Assembly (NCBI RefSeq): GCF_013363755.1
Contig: NZ_CP054841.1
Span: forward strand, 186,001-250,000
Direction: 5' to 3'
Origin: Comamonas antarctica
GTDB taxonomy: Bacteria > Pseudomonadota > Gammaproteobacteria > Burkholderiales > Burkholderiaceae_C
DNA: 64,000 nucleotides
Shown here: positions 1-10,352 of the stretch, piece by piece
Layout of the letters: every line of letters starts with the position of its first letter
Numbering within the stretch: position 1 is the first letter of the stretch
Notes under the pieces: generated by a model
Database searches by the model: none
Told to the model about the DNA's origin: nothing
Seen by the model: only the letters and a program-made list of their open reading frames with translations
Made by a program: the position numbers and the translations under genes

Positions 1-372
1 GTGGTGCAGCACCGCCTGGCCGAGATGGCCGTCTGCTGCGCCGAGGCCCAGGCCGCGTGCGAGCTGGCAGCGCTGTCGCTGGCATCCGCCAACGCGGCGG
101 ACTGCGCATGGCAGGCAGCGCTGCTCAAAACCAAGCTCGCGCGTGCCGCGCGCTATGTGGCGCAGGAATGCGTGCAGCTGCATGGCGCGATGGGCGTCTG
201 CGAGGAGTTGCCGATTGCCAGCAGCTTTCGCAGCCTGATGGCTTTTGCGCAATGGGATGGCGATGGCGCGGCGCACGCGCTGCGCGCCGGCCGCGCCTTG
301 CTGGCCAGCGGCCGATTTGCGCAAAGCCGAACGCTTGGCCCCGGTAATGCCACGATGGAGATGGCCGCATGA
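1..372 (+). CDS. Acyl-CoA dehydrogenase, C-terminal part (cut by window edge)
   Basis: The reading frame is open from the first base, so the gene starts upstream and only the last 123 or so residues are visible. They match the alpha-helical C-terminal domain of FAD-dependent acyl-CoA dehydrogenases. The visible signature is VQLHGAMGVCEELP, the family's Q-L-H-G-G-x-G segment that lies near the flavin. The stop overlaps the next gene's start as ATGA, so the two are translationally coupled. Two different acyl-CoA dehydrogenases in tandem resemble the alpha2beta2 enzymes of steroid or aromatic side-chain beta-oxidation. That heteromer is an inference, and the substrate is unknown. Confidence 0.85.
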   Translation: MVQHRLAEMAVCCAEAQAACELAALSLASANAADCAWQAALLKTKLARAARYVAQECVQLHGAMGVCEELPIASSFRSLMAFAQWDGDGAAHALRAGRALLASGRFAQSRTLGPGNATMEMAA

Positions 373-1529
373 ATCTGGATTTGAGCCCCGCCGACCAGGC
401 GTTTCGCGCCGAGGTGCGCGCCTTTCTGGCCGAACAGCTGACCCCCGCGCTGATCGCCGGCCAGGCCGCGACCAGCGCGATGTATCCCGAACCCGAGGTC
501 TCGGGCCCGTGGCAGCAGGCGCTGCAAAAGCGCGGCTGGCTGGTGCCGCTGTGGCCGCGCGAATGGGGCGGCACCGGCTGGACGGCGCTGCAGCGCTTCA
601 TCTTCGAGACCGAATGCGCGCTTGCCGGCGCGCCCCTGGTGCACCCCATGGGCGCGCGGCTGGTCGGCCCGGTGCTGCTGCGCTACGGCAGCGAGGCGCA
701 AAAGCGTTTCTACCTGCCGCGCATCCTGTCGGGTGCCGACTATTGGTGCCAGGGCTTTTCCGAACCCAATGCCGGCTCGGACCTGGCGGCGCTGCAGCTG
801 CGCGCCGAGCCCGATGGCGAGGATTACGTGCTCAACGGCACGAAGATCTGGACCACCCACGCCCACCATGCCAACCGCATGTTCGCGCTGGTGCGCACCA
901 GCAGCGAGGGCAAGCGCCAGCAGGGCATCAGCTTTTTGCTGATCGACATGGCGCTGCCGGGCATCACGCTGCGGCCGATCGCCACCATCGGCGGCGACCA
1001 CGATGTCAACGAAGTGCATTTCGAGAACGTGCGCGTGCCCCAGGCCGAGCGTGTCGGCGCGGAGAACGCGGGCTGGGAATGCGCCAAGTACCTGCTCGAG
1101 TTCGAACGCGGCGCCGGCATCTTCAGCCCGCGCCTGCGCTCGCAGCTCAAGCGCGTGGCCGATGCGTTGGCCGCGCGCGATGACATCCCGGATGAACTCG
1201 CGCGCCGTTTCGGCGAGGTCGTCGCGGATATCGACAGCTTCGAGTGGCTGGAGCTGCGCACCATGGGCGGCCTGGCGCCCGGCGCCAACCCCGGGCCGGT
1301 GGCGTCGATCCTCAAGCTGCGCGCCAGCCGCCTCAAGCAGAGCATTGCCGAGCTGGGCGTCGACGCGCTCGGCCAGTCCGGCCTGCGCTGGCGCAGCGAC
1401 CCCGCGCACAGCGCGCTGCGGCCCAGCGTGCTGGTGCCCGAATACTGCAACAGCCGCGCCTTCACCATCTTTGGCGGCGCGGCCGAAGTGCAGCTGGGAC
1501 TGATTGCAAAGACCGTGGTGGGGGTCTGA
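369..1529 (+). CDS. Acyl-CoA dehydrogenase, complete
   Basis: This 386-residue protein has the full acyl-CoA dehydrogenase layout: an N-terminal helical domain, a middle beta domain around residues 120-220 containing QGFSEPNAGSDLA (the family's flavin/substrate signature), and a C-terminal helical domain ending in FTIFGGAAEVQLGLIAKTV. It would oxidise an acyl-CoA to the 2-enoyl-CoA using FAD and pass electrons to ETF. The Y-E-G-T catalytic segment of medium-chain enzymes is FGGAAE here, so the catalytic base may sit elsewhere or in the partner subunit. It overlaps the upstream acyl-CoA dehydrogenase by 4 bases and is followed by a strong hairpin. Confidence 0.92.
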   Translation: MNLDLSPADQAFRAEVRAFLAEQLTPALIAGQAATSAMYPEPEVSGPWQQALQKRGWLVPLWPREWGGTGWTALQRFIFETECALAGAPLVHPMGARLVGPVLLRYGSEAQKRFYLPRILSGADYWCQGFSEPNAGSDLAALQLRAEPDGEDYVLNGTKIWTTHAHHANRMFALVRTSSEGKRQQGISFLLIDMALPGITLRPIATIGGDHDVNEVHFENVRVPQAERVGAENAGWECAKYLLEFERGAGIFSPRLRSQLKRVADALAARDDIPDELARRFGEVVADIDSFEWLELRTMGGLAPGANPGPVASILKLRASRLKQSIAELGVDALGQSGLRWRSDPAHSALRPSVLVPEYCNSRAFTIFGGAAEVQLGLIAKTVVGV

Positions 1530-1540
1530 CCGCGGCCCGC

Positions 1541-1563
1541 ACCGGCGGCACGTCGCCGCCGGT
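1541..1563. terminator. Bidirectional hairpin terminator between convergent genes
   Basis: A perfect 9-bp inverted repeat, ACCGGCGGC / GCCGCCGGT with a 5-base loop, lies 11 bases after the acyl-CoA dehydrogenase stop and 9 bases before the end of the opposing iron permease gene. There is no clear T-run, so termination strength is uncertain, but placement and stem fit a shared terminator. Confidence 0.6.
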
Positions 1564-1572
1564 TGCTGGCTT

Positions 1573-3492
1573 TCAGCGCGCCAGCGCCTTGCTACCGGCG
1601 CGCCGGTTCAGCGCAAAGCCGGCCAGCACGATGGCCAGCACCACGGCCTGGGCCAGCAGCGTCTCCAGCGTCGGGAAGACGCCCAGGATCTCGATGCGCG
1701 GCGCGAGTACCGGGTGCACGCCGATCCAGCCGGCTTCCTGCAGCCCGGCCACGCCCTTGCCGATCAGCACCACGGCCAGCACCGCCACCAGCACCGAGGT
1801 GATCGAGAAGAACTTGCCGATGGGCATGCGCGCGCTGCTGCGCAGCAGGATCCAGGCAACGACGGCCAGCAGCGCCACGGCAGTGAAGAAGCCGCCCAGC
1901 AGCGCGCCGTTGTTGCCGTCGGCCGTGAGCGCCGAGTAAAACAGCACCGTCTCGAAGACTTCGCGGTAGACGGCAATGAACGCCAGCGCAAACAAGGCCC
2001 AGGCCGAGCGCTGCGCCACGGCCGCCGACAGCTTCTCGTCGAGATAGGACTGCCAGCGGCCCGCGGCGCTCTTGTTGTGCATCCACATGCCCACGCTCAG
2101 CAGCACCACGGCCGCGAACACCGAGCCCACGCCTTCGGTGACCTCGCGGCTCGCGCCGCTGATCTCCACCAGGAAGGTGGCCACCACCCAGGTGAAGGCG
2201 CCGGCCACCAGCGCGCTGATCCAGCCCGCATGCACGTAATACAGCACATTGCGGCGCTCGGCCTTCTTCAGGAAGGCAATCATCGCCACCACGATCAGCA
2301 GCGCTTCCAGGCCTTCGCGCAGCAGGATGGTCAGCGCGCCGATGAAGGTGGTCAGCGGCGCGGCCTGGGCCGTGCCCAGTTCCTCATCGACCTGCGCGAA
2401 CAGCTGGTCGAGTTGCGCCGCCGCGGCTTGCGCCTGCTCGGGCGTGCCACCCGACACCTGCGAGCGGTAGTTGAGCATCGCGTCCTCGACCGCCACCAGC
2501 AGCGACTTGTTGCGCGCGCCGACCATGGGCTCGATGGGCTCGAAGCCGTCGAGATAGGCCGACAGCGCCAGGCGCGTGGCCTCGCTGCGGTTGCCGGCGT
2601 GCAGGGCGGCCAGGCTTTCCTTGAGGCGCTGGCGCGCCAGCGTCAGGCCCGCGGGCTTGCCGGCCTCGGCCGCGTCCGGATGGGCGCGCAGATAGGCGGT
2701 GACATCGCGCGCCGCGTCTTTGGACAGGGTTTCGGCGGCCGCGAGTTCGGTCGTGGTGGTCACGGCCGCGAGATCGGGAAAGCCTTGCCTGGTTTTGGCA
2801 TCCTGCCACAGCTGCGCGCCGCGGCTGCGCATCGCCTCGTCGTACGACAGCGTGCCGGCAAAGAAGGCCAGCGCCCAGAGGTCTTCTTCGGGCAAGGCTG
2901 CAAAGCTCGGCATCGACGTGCCTTCGACGCCCTGCGAGATCACCTGGTGCAGCGCCATCAGGCTGCGCGATGCCGCGCGCTCGCGGTCGGTGAAGGCAAT
3001 CGGGCGCGGGTCCAGGCTGGCGGCCAGCGGTCCGTTGCCATCGCCGGTGGCGCCGTGGCACGACGCGCACTGCTGCGCATACAGCGCCGCGCCGCGCGCC
3101 AGATCCGGCAAGGCCTTGGGCGCGACCGGCATGGGATAGGCGGCAATCACCAGCGCATTGGCCGCATGGGCCAGGCGCGCGACCTCGGCCGGCTCGGCCT
3201 TGCGCTCGACGGCGGCGCGCAGCGCCTTGATGGCTTCGGCAATTGCCGCGCGCGAGGCATGCGCCGGCAGCTGCTGGATCTGCTGGGCGGCGTTTTCGGT
3301 GAAATCCAGCATTTCGGCATACTCGCTTTCGCTCGCCACGGCGCCGTTTTCCACCGCCCCGCCGTAGTCGACGGCCACATAGTCCAGCAACTGCCAGAGC
3401 TGGCGCGCGTCCGCGGGCGCGGCCGCGGGTTGCGCATGGAGCAGCCCCGCCGAGAGGAACAGGCCTGCAAGCAGGCACAGAATTTTTCTCAC
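1573..3492 (-). CDS. Cytochrome c / FTR1-family iron permease
   Basis: This 639-residue inner-membrane protein starts with a signal peptide (MRKILCLLAG.., start codon GTG, preceded by AAGGA). A periplasmic region follows with one haem-binding motif CASCH near residue 141, then a seven-helix FTR1 permease domain from about residue 375. Both FTR1 iron-binding motifs are present: REGLE near 390 and REVFE near 510. FTR1 proteins import ferric iron coupled to oxidation of ferrous iron, and the attached cytochrome c domain probably takes part in that electron transfer (inference). It is a single gene facing away from the ClC transporter. A weak Fur-like sequence lies in its upstream region. Confidence 0.92.
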   Translation of the reverse strand: MRKILCLLAGLFLSAGLLHAQPAAAPADARQLWQLLDYVAVDYGGAVENGAVASESEYAEMLDFTENAAQQIQQLPAHASRAAIAEAIKALRAAVERKAEPAEVARLAHAANALVIAAYPMPVAPKALPDLARGAALYAQQCASCHGATGDGNGPLAASLDPRPIAFTDRERAASRSLMALHQVISQGVEGTSMPSFAALPEEDLWALAFFAGTLSYDEAMRSRGAQLWQDAKTRQGFPDLAAVTTTTELAAAETLSKDAARDVTAYLRAHPDAAEAGKPAGLTLARQRLKESLAALHAGNRSEATRLALSAYLDGFEPIEPMVGARNKSLLVAVEDAMLNYRSQVSGGTPEQAQAAAAQLDQLFAQVDEELGTAQAAPLTTFIGALTILLREGLEALLIVVAMIAFLKKAERRNVLYYVHAGWISALVAGAFTWVVATFLVEISGASREVTEGVGSVFAAVVLLSVGMWMHNKSAAGRWQSYLDEKLSAAVAQRSAWALFALAFIAVYREVFETVLFYSALTADGNNGALLGGFFTAVALLAVVAWILLRSSARMPIGKFFSITSVLVAVLAVVLIGKGVAGLQEAGWIGVHPVLAPRIEILGVFPTLETLLAQAVVLAIVLAGFALNRRAGSKALAR

Positions 3493-3776
3493 AATGGATC
3501 CTTAGCAAACAATACTCATTCACGCCAGCGCCCGGAACCGGGCCTAAGGCGGCCGCCAGCCGTCTGTCTGGCGCGCTGCGGATGGGAGCGACTGTAAGCC
3601 CATGGCGCACGCGCTGCGTCGCACCGCCGGGAAAAGCCGGCAAGCTGGCGGTGCCTTGGCAGCGGCGAAGCTGCGGCGGCCCGGGACCCGGCCGCGGCCA
3701 GGGTCGCACGCGCCGGCCCTGCGGGCCGCGTCCGCCTCATGCACAATGAGGCGCTTTGACAAGCGGCTGGGCACGG
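3493..3776. promoter_or_regulatory. Divergent promoter region, iron permease / ClC
   Basis: This 284-bp stretch separates two divergent genes. Next to the iron permease start (about 3500-3525) is the only AT-rich patch, containing AATGAGTATTGTTTGC on the minus strand. It matches the Fur 7-1-7 consensus TGATAAT-N-ATTATCA at only about 8 of 14 positions. The remainder is GC-rich and I see no gene in it. Confidence 0.4.
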
Positions 3777-5126
3777 ATGCATCAAGAACCGGATTTCCTT
3801 CAGAACCTGCACAAAGAACTCCGCGACGGCAGGCGCTGGCTGGACCGCGCCATCGTGCTGGCCTATGCCGTGGCCGCCGGTCTGTGCGTCGTGGCATTCA
3901 CGCTGATGGCGGATACCGCGTTCGAGCTGTTCCTGCACATCTACGGTTTCCAGGGCGGCTGGCTGGTGCTGTTCTGGATGCCCGCGGTCACGGCGGCGGC
4001 CGTCTGGCTGACCCGGCGCTGGGCGCCGGGCGCCGCGGGCTCGGGCATACCGCAGGTGGTCGTCGCGCTCGATCCGGCGCTCGACACCTCGCTGCGCGCG
4101 CGCTTCGTGTCGCTGTGGCTGTCGTTTGCCAAGATGACGCTGTCGACGCTGGGCTTTGCCGCCGGGCTGTCGATCGGCCGCGAGGGACCTTCGGTGCAGG
4201 TGGCGGCGGGCGTCATGCACCATGCGCGCCGCTGGCTCGGGCCCAAGTCGGGCATCAGCAGCCATGCGCTGCTGGTCGCGGGCGGCGCCGCCGGCATTGC
4301 CGCGGCGTTCAACGCACCGCTGGCCGGCGTGGTGTTTGCGATCGAGGAGCTGTCGCGCAAGCTTGAATCGCGCTCCAGCGGCCTGATCATTGCCGCCATC
4401 GTGCTGGCCGGCCTGATGGGCGTGTCGGCGTTTGGCAACCTGAGCTATTTCGGCCGCATCCAGGTGCCGAAGCTGTCGTGGGACGCCCTGCTGCCGGGCC
4501 TGTGCGTCACGCTGGCCTGCGGCGTGCTCGGCGGCCTGTTTGCCAAGCTGCTGGCCCAATCGCTCACCGCCGCGCCCGAGCGGCTGAACCGCTGGCGCGC
4601 GCGCTTTCCCATCCGCTTTGCCGCGGCGGGCGCGCTGGCCGTGGCCGTGATCGGCCTGGCCACCGGCGGCGCGACCTTTGGCGCGGGCTCGGAAGCCGTC
4701 AAGCACATGCTGGTCGGCCAGGCCGACGTGCCCGAACTCTATGTCACGCTCAAGTTCATTGCCACCTGGCTGTCGGCCTGGGTCGGCATCCCGGGCGGCA
4801 TCTTCGCGCCCTCGCTGTCGATCGGCGCGGGCGTGGGCCACAACGTGGCAGAGCTGATGGGCCCGCAGATCGCCCCGGCGCTGATTGCCATGGGCATGGC
4901 GGCGTTTCTGGCGGCCGTGACGCAGGCGCCGCTGACGGCCTTCATCATCGTGATGGAGATGGTGGACGGCCACGCCATGGTGCTGAGCCTGATGGCCTCG
5001 GCCATGCTGGCGAGCCTGGTCTCGCGCATGCTGGCGCGGCCGCTCTATGAAACGCTGGCAATGTATATGCTGTCCACATTGCCGGCGCCGGCCAAGGAAG
5101 TGCGAGAGCAAAAGACCGGCGGCTGA
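3777..5126 (+). CDS. ClC-family chloride channel/transporter
   Basis: This 449-residue multi-pass membrane protein carries all the ClC selectivity motifs: GSGIPQ near residue 87, GREGPSVQ near 134 with the gating glutamate, and GIFAPS near 340. An EE pair (FAIEEL, near 190) sits where the H+/Cl- exchangers have their internal proton glutamate, which favours an antiporter over a channel. A late conserved Tyr (PLYETLAM) matches the central chloride-coordinating tyrosine. No C-terminal CBS domains are present. The ATG at 3777 is preferred, but an in-frame TTG at 3756 would add seven residues. The gene stands alone. Confidence 0.92.
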   Translation: MHQEPDFLQNLHKELRDGRRWLDRAIVLAYAVAAGLCVVAFTLMADTAFELFLHIYGFQGGWLVLFWMPAVTAAAVWLTRRWAPGAAGSGIPQVVVALDPALDTSLRARFVSLWLSFAKMTLSTLGFAAGLSIGREGPSVQVAAGVMHHARRWLGPKSGISSHALLVAGGAAGIAAAFNAPLAGVVFAIEELSRKLESRSSGLIIAAIVLAGLMGVSAFGNLSYFGRIQVPKLSWDALLPGLCVTLACGVLGGLFAKLLAQSLTAAPERLNRWRARFPIRFAAAGALAVAVIGLATGGATFGAGSEAVKHMLVGQADVPELYVTLKFIATWLSAWVGIPGGIFAPSLSIGAGVGHNVAELMGPQIAPALIAMGMAAFLAAVTQAPLTAFIIVMEMVDGHAMVLSLMASAMLASLVSRMLARPLYETLAMYMLSTLPAPAKEVREQKTGG

Positions 5127-5142
5127 GCGCCTGTGGCCGCCG
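5117..5142. terminator. Hairpin between convergent genes
   Basis: CGGCGGC and GCCGCCG form a 7-bp stem with a 12-base loop spanning the ClC stop codon, in the 23-bp gap before the opposing GGDEF/EAL gene. There is no T-run, so a role as bidirectional terminator is plausible but unproven. Confidence 0.4.
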
Positions 5143-5149
5143 CCCGCGC

Positions 5150-8017
5150 TCAGGCCTGCGCTCCGGCGCCGGCCGGGCCCTGCCGCAAAGAGGCCAGGAA
5201 ATCCGCCTCCGACAGCGGTTTGGCAAACAGGTAGCCCTGGAACAGCCGGCAGCCGCGGCTGCGCAGGAATTCAAGCTGTTCGGGCGTCTCGACCCCTTCG
5301 GCGAGCACCTTCAGGCCCAGGCTTTCGCCCAGCGAGATCATGGCCGCCACGATCGATGCATCGAAGCTGTCGGCAATCACGTCGCGCACGAACGACTGGT
5401 CGATCTTGAGCTGGTCCAGCGGCAGGCGCTTGAGATAGTTCAGCGACGAATAGCCGGTGCCGAAGTCGTCCAGCGAAAAGCACACGCCCAGCGCCTTGAG
5501 GGTCTGCATCTTCTCGGCAATCTGCTCGACGTCCTGCGCAAAGATGCTTTCCGTGAGTTCGAGCTCCAGCCGCTCGGCGTCGATCGCGCTGGACGCCATC
5601 AGTGCCAAGGTCTGCGGCACGAAATCCGGGTGGTGGAACTGCTGGGCGCTGACATTGACCGCCAGGCTCAGGCGCGACAGGCGCGCATCCGCGCGCCAGC
5701 CCCGCAGCGTCTTGCAGGCCTGCTCCAGCACCCAGTGTCCGAGCTGGCGGATGAAACCGCTTTTCTCGGCAATGTCGATGAAGACCGCGGGCGACACCAG
5801 GCCCTTTTGCGGGTGTTGCCAGCGGCACAGGGCCTCGGCGCCGATGACCTGGCCGTGCAGGTCGACCTGGGGCTGGTAGACCAGGTAGAACTCGCCCGTG
5901 TCCAGCCCGGTGCGCATGTCCTGCTCGAGCGCGGCGCGCTCGGCCATGACGTTCTTCAGCTCCTGGTCGAAGAAGCGGTAGGTGTTGCGGCCGTCGTTCT
6001 TGGCGAGGTACATCGCCGAGTCGGCGCCGCTGATGATTTCATCCATGGACCGGCCGTCGCCGTCGAACAGCGCCACGCCGATGCTGACCGAGGCGTGGTA
6101 CTCGCGCGCGTCGAAGGCGACCGGATCGGCGATCTGCGCCAGGATGTCCTGGCAGGCCTTTTCGGCGGCCTGCTTGGCCGGCGCGAAGTCCTTGCCCAGA
6201 TGGTTCAGCACGATCACCAGTTCGTCGCCGCCGAAGCGCGCCACGACATGGCGCGGGTCCAGCGCCGCGCTGGTGCGCGCCGCGACATGCTTGAGCACCT
6301 CGTCGCCGCACTGGTGGCCCCAATGGTCGTTGATCATCTTCAGGTGGTCGATGTCGAGCATCAACACCGCGCCATAGCCGTCGCGCGAGGTGTTGTCCTC
6401 GATCAGGTGCGGGGCGATGGCCAGGAACTGGCGCCGGTTCGGCAGGCCGGTCAGCACGTCGAAATAGGCCAGCTGGTGCACCTGGCGCTCGGCGCGCGTG
6501 CGCTCGGTGATGTCGCGCGACACCACGATGAAGCTCGGCGCCATGCCCACCATGCGCTGCTTGCGCGCCACCGACAGCTCGAAGCAGCGCGGCCCGCCGG
6601 CAACATCGGTTTCGAGGCGGTTGCCGGTGCTGCGTCCGAGCACATGCGCCTCCTTGATGGCGTTGTGCAGCACCTGCGCGGCCTTGGGCGGCAGCACGTC
6701 CCACACGGTGCGGTTGAGCACCTGGTCCACCGGCAGGTTCAGATTGGCCTGGTTGCTCGTGCGGATCGCCAGATAGCGCCCGTCGAGGTCCATCTCGAAC
6801 AGCAGGTCGGGAATGGCATCGAGCGTATCGTTGAGATCGGCCGTGGTGTTGCGCAGGCTCGAGGTCATCTCCAGCGCCAGCGCGCGCGCGCGGTCGCGCG
6901 ACGTCAGCAGCAGGAACAGGCTCAGCCCCAGCGACACGCTCAGCAGCAGGCCGATCGAGGCCACCCAGTGGTGGGTGGATTTGTGTTTGCGCTCGACATA
7001 GTCCTCGGTGGGAATGATGCGGAAATGCCATTGCCGGCCCGCGAACGCCAGATAATCCGCTTTCGCGTAGCGCGCGGCCGCGGGATTGGCGGCATTGTCC
7101 GCAGCGCCGCTGGGAAATCCGTGCGAGAACAATTGCGCGCCGGTGCTGTCCTTTTCATAGAAAACCAGCTGCAGCCCGGGCTCGAGGGACTCGGCAATCG
7201 GCTGCAGCACATCGACCAGGCGAAATGGCAGGTCGACCCAGCCGCGCAGCACTTCGGGCCCGCCGCTATCCTCAGGGTCGGGCGTGTAAACCGCGAGATA
7301 AAGCACGAATCCGGCCACGCTGCGTTGGGGCCCGTCCTGCACCAGCGTGATCTTCTCGGTGGCGATCAGATCGCCGGTTTCACTGGCTTGCTCGGCGGAG
7401 ATTCTGGCCTGCGGCACCGAGAACACGTCGAATCCAATCGATTGCTCATTGCCGTTTCTGGGCTCCATGAAAACAATGGGCGCATAGGCATCGCGCACGC
7501 CAGGCGGCCGGATCGCATAGCGGTCACTGCCCTGCTTGGTCTCGAGCAGCTGCCGGGCCCGCGCCGCCGCGTTGTTGCCCGCGACCCAGCGCACATACCC
7601 CACGCCCTGCAATCCAGGCGCGATGGTCTGCAGGTTCAGGGAATCGATGAAAACATGGAATTCCTGCGCGGTGACATTTTCCGAGCCGTCGATAAATCCA
7701 CGCACGCTGCGCGCAATCAGCTCGAATCCATTGAACTGATTTTGCAGCAGGTATTTGATGTCGCTGCTTTCCATGGCCACGGCCGAGCGCAGATCCTGGT
7801 CGGCCAGCTGATTGCGCGAGACCCAGTAAATGGCCGGCAGCACGGCCGCCAGCGCGGTGGCCAAAAGCGCGGCCGCCAAGGCCTTGCGGCTCATGGGAGG
7901 CCGAAGCTCGGAAATATCTCCGCGATCTCCGCGATCTCCGCGCGCACGCATCCGCCCATGCGGCTGGTTTTCAACGGCTGCAGCGCGAAGTTTCACTAAA
8001 GCATCCTTGATGGTCAA
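5150..8017 (-). CDS. CHASE-PAS-GGDEF-EAL cyclic-di-GMP signalling protein
   Basis: This 955-residue membrane sensor has a transmembrane helix (about 42-62), an extracellular CHASE ligand-binding domain (about 75-330), a second helix (about 345-370), a PAS domain (about 390-500), GGDEF (about 515-680) and EAL (about 700-945). The GGDEF signature is GGDEL near residue 596, and no RxxD I-site sits five residues before it. The EAL domain has the full catalytic set: EAL, LELTES, DDFGTGYSSL, KID and EGVE. The protein is therefore predicted to act mainly as a c-di-GMP phosphodiesterase gated by an external signal. The start is uncertain: TTG at 8017 follows AGGAGG by a long spacer, while ATG at 7894 would remove 41 residues including three RGD repeats. 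Confidence 0.93.
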   Translation of the reverse strand: MTIKDALVKLRAAAVENQPHGRMRARGDRGDRGDISELRPPMSRKALAAALLATALAAVLPAIYWVSRNQLADQDLRSAVAMESSDIKYLLQNQFNGFELIARSVRGFIDGSENVTAQEFHVFIDSLNLQTIAPGLQGVGYVRWVAGNNAAARARQLLETKQGSDRYAIRPPGVRDAYAPIVFMEPRNGNEQSIGFDVFSVPQARISAEQASETGDLIATEKITLVQDGPQRSVAGFVLYLAVYTPDPEDSGGPEVLRGWVDLPFRLVDVLQPIAESLEPGLQLVFYEKDSTGAQLFSHGFPSGAADNAANPAAARYAKADYLAFAGRQWHFRIIPTEDYVERKHKSTHHWVASIGLLLSVSLGLSLFLLLTSRDRARALALEMTSSLRNTTADLNDTLDAIPDLLFEMDLDGRYLAIRTSNQANLNLPVDQVLNRTVWDVLPPKAAQVLHNAIKEAHVLGRSTGNRLETDVAGGPRCFELSVARKQRMVGMAPSFIVVSRDITERTRAERQVHQLAYFDVLTGLPNRRQFLAIAPHLIEDNTSRDGYGAVLMLDIDHLKMINDHWGHQCGDEVLKHVAARTSAALDPRHVVARFGGDELVIVLNHLGKDFAPAKQAAEKACQDILAQIADPVAFDAREYHASVSIGVALFDGDGRSMDEIISGADSAMYLAKNDGRNTYRFFDQELKNVMAERAALEQDMRTGLDTGEFYLVYQPQVDLHGQVIGAEALCRWQHPQKGLVSPAVFIDIAEKSGFIRQLGHWVLEQACKTLRGWRADARLSRLSLAVNVSAQQFHHPDFVPQTLALMASSAIDAERLELELTESIFAQDVEQIAEKMQTLKALGVCFSLDDFGTGYSSLNYLKRLPLDQLKIDQSFVRDVIADSFDASIVAAMISLGESLGLKVLAEGVETPEQLEFLRSRGCRLFQGYLFAKPLSEADFLASLRQGPAGAGAQA
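7916..7942. repeat. Three perfect 9-bp tandem repeats (ATCTCCGCG)
   Basis: ATCTCCGCG is repeated three times without mismatch. On the minus strand it reads in frame as Arg-Gly-Asp three times in the N-terminal cytoplasmic tail of the CHASE-GGDEF-EAL protein. A 9-base unit can change copy number without shifting the frame. If translation starts at 7894 instead, the repeats lie in the 5' leader. Confidence 0.8.
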
Positions 8018-8165
8018 AAGAAGGCTTCAACCTCCTGGAGTCACCGGTATTTCCGTTTGTTTGCATATTACGTGAATCGCTCCGGCATGCCGCCTTTTGC
8101 CAATCGCTTATCGCTATCGATCATTAGCCGGGCCACGATCCGAATAATAGATCGAACGCCACCCA

Positions 8166-8183
8166 TGCAAATGGCGATTTGCA
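8166..8183. promoter_or_regulatory. Inverted repeat TGCAAAT-ggcg-ATTTGCA
   Basis: A perfect 7-bp inverted repeat with a 4-base loop lies in the 204-bp gap 8018-8221, 38 bases beyond the end of the LprI-like gene and about 150 bases upstream of the GGDEF/EAL gene. It could be the end of the first transcript or an operator for the second. The rest of this gap is relatively AT-rich and shows no gene. Confidence 0.4.
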
Positions 8184-8221
8184 CTGACATGCCGGCGGCG
8201 CCCAGTGCCCTTGTGCAGGCT

Positions 8222-8632
8222 TCAGCGCATCGGCCGCAAATCCGTGAGTTCCTGGGCGCGCTGGGCCGTCATCTGCAACTGGCAGCCTTGCGCGGCAACG
8301 CGCGCCAGGCTGCCGCCATCAGGATCGAAATAAAAGCTGCAATTGGCCTCACGGTACTGCAGCCACAGCCGCTGGGCGGACTGCAACTGCTTCTTGCGCT
8401 CAGGCGCCAGCTCGACCATGAGCGCACCGTAGGCGGTGTTCAGGCGCTTGTCCTGGCGCCCGAGCTCGCTGACCATGCATTCCACCATGGCCAGGGTGAC
8501 CCCGCCGGCCTTGTCCATGCAGGCAGCGTGCTGGGGCGAGAGCGCCGTGTCTTGGGCCAGCGTCGGCAGTGCGCAGGCCGCGCTGCCCAGTGCCAGCAGC
8601 GCACAGCGCAGCGAAGAGAGGATGAATCGCAT
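8222..8632 (-). CDS. LprI-like (DUF1311) secreted protein
   Basis: This 136-residue protein has an N-terminal signal peptide (MRFILSSLRCALLALG.. to about residue 27) followed by one LprI/DUF1311 domain. The domain shows its typical paired cysteines and the core segment LNTAYGALM..LQSAQRLWLQYREANC. Members are periplasmic or cell-surface proteins, and some inhibit host lysozyme. The ATG at 8632 is chosen because the signal peptide begins there. It lies 49 bases downstream of, and in the same direction as, the diguanylate cyclase gene and could be cotranscribed with it. Confidence 0.85.
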   Translation of the reverse strand: MRFILSSLRCALLALGSAACALPTLAQDTALSPQHAACMDKAGGVTLAMVECMVSELGRQDKRLNTAYGALMVELAPERKKQLQSAQRLWLQYREANCSFYFDPDGGSLARVAAQGCQLQMTAQRAQELTDLRPMR

Positions 8633-8681
8633 GATGGGGACCTCGTTTTCAGGCATATCCTACCTGCGCCGCCCACGCGCT

Positions 8682-10268
<1,587 letters not shown>

Positions 10269-10307
10269 TGGCAATCGGGAAATGGGCCCTGGGTGGTTGG
10301 ACGGGGA

Positions 10308-10330
10308 CGGCGCGGCACATGCCCGCGCCG
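10308..10330 (-). terminator. GC-rich hairpin after sbcC
   Basis: CGGCGCGG and CCGCGCCG form a perfect 8-bp stem with a 7-base loop between sbcC and the diguanylate cyclase gene. It probably ends the sbcDC transcript. No T-run follows. Confidence 0.5.
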
Positions 10331-10352
10331 CCCGGATTGTCGCAGCGCAGCC

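Noticed and set aside
1504..3597. 697-codon plus-strand frame across the iron permease gene
   Set aside because: The opposite strand encodes signal peptide, CASCH and both FTR1 motifs; the plus-strand product is Arg/Gln/His-rich without domain features.
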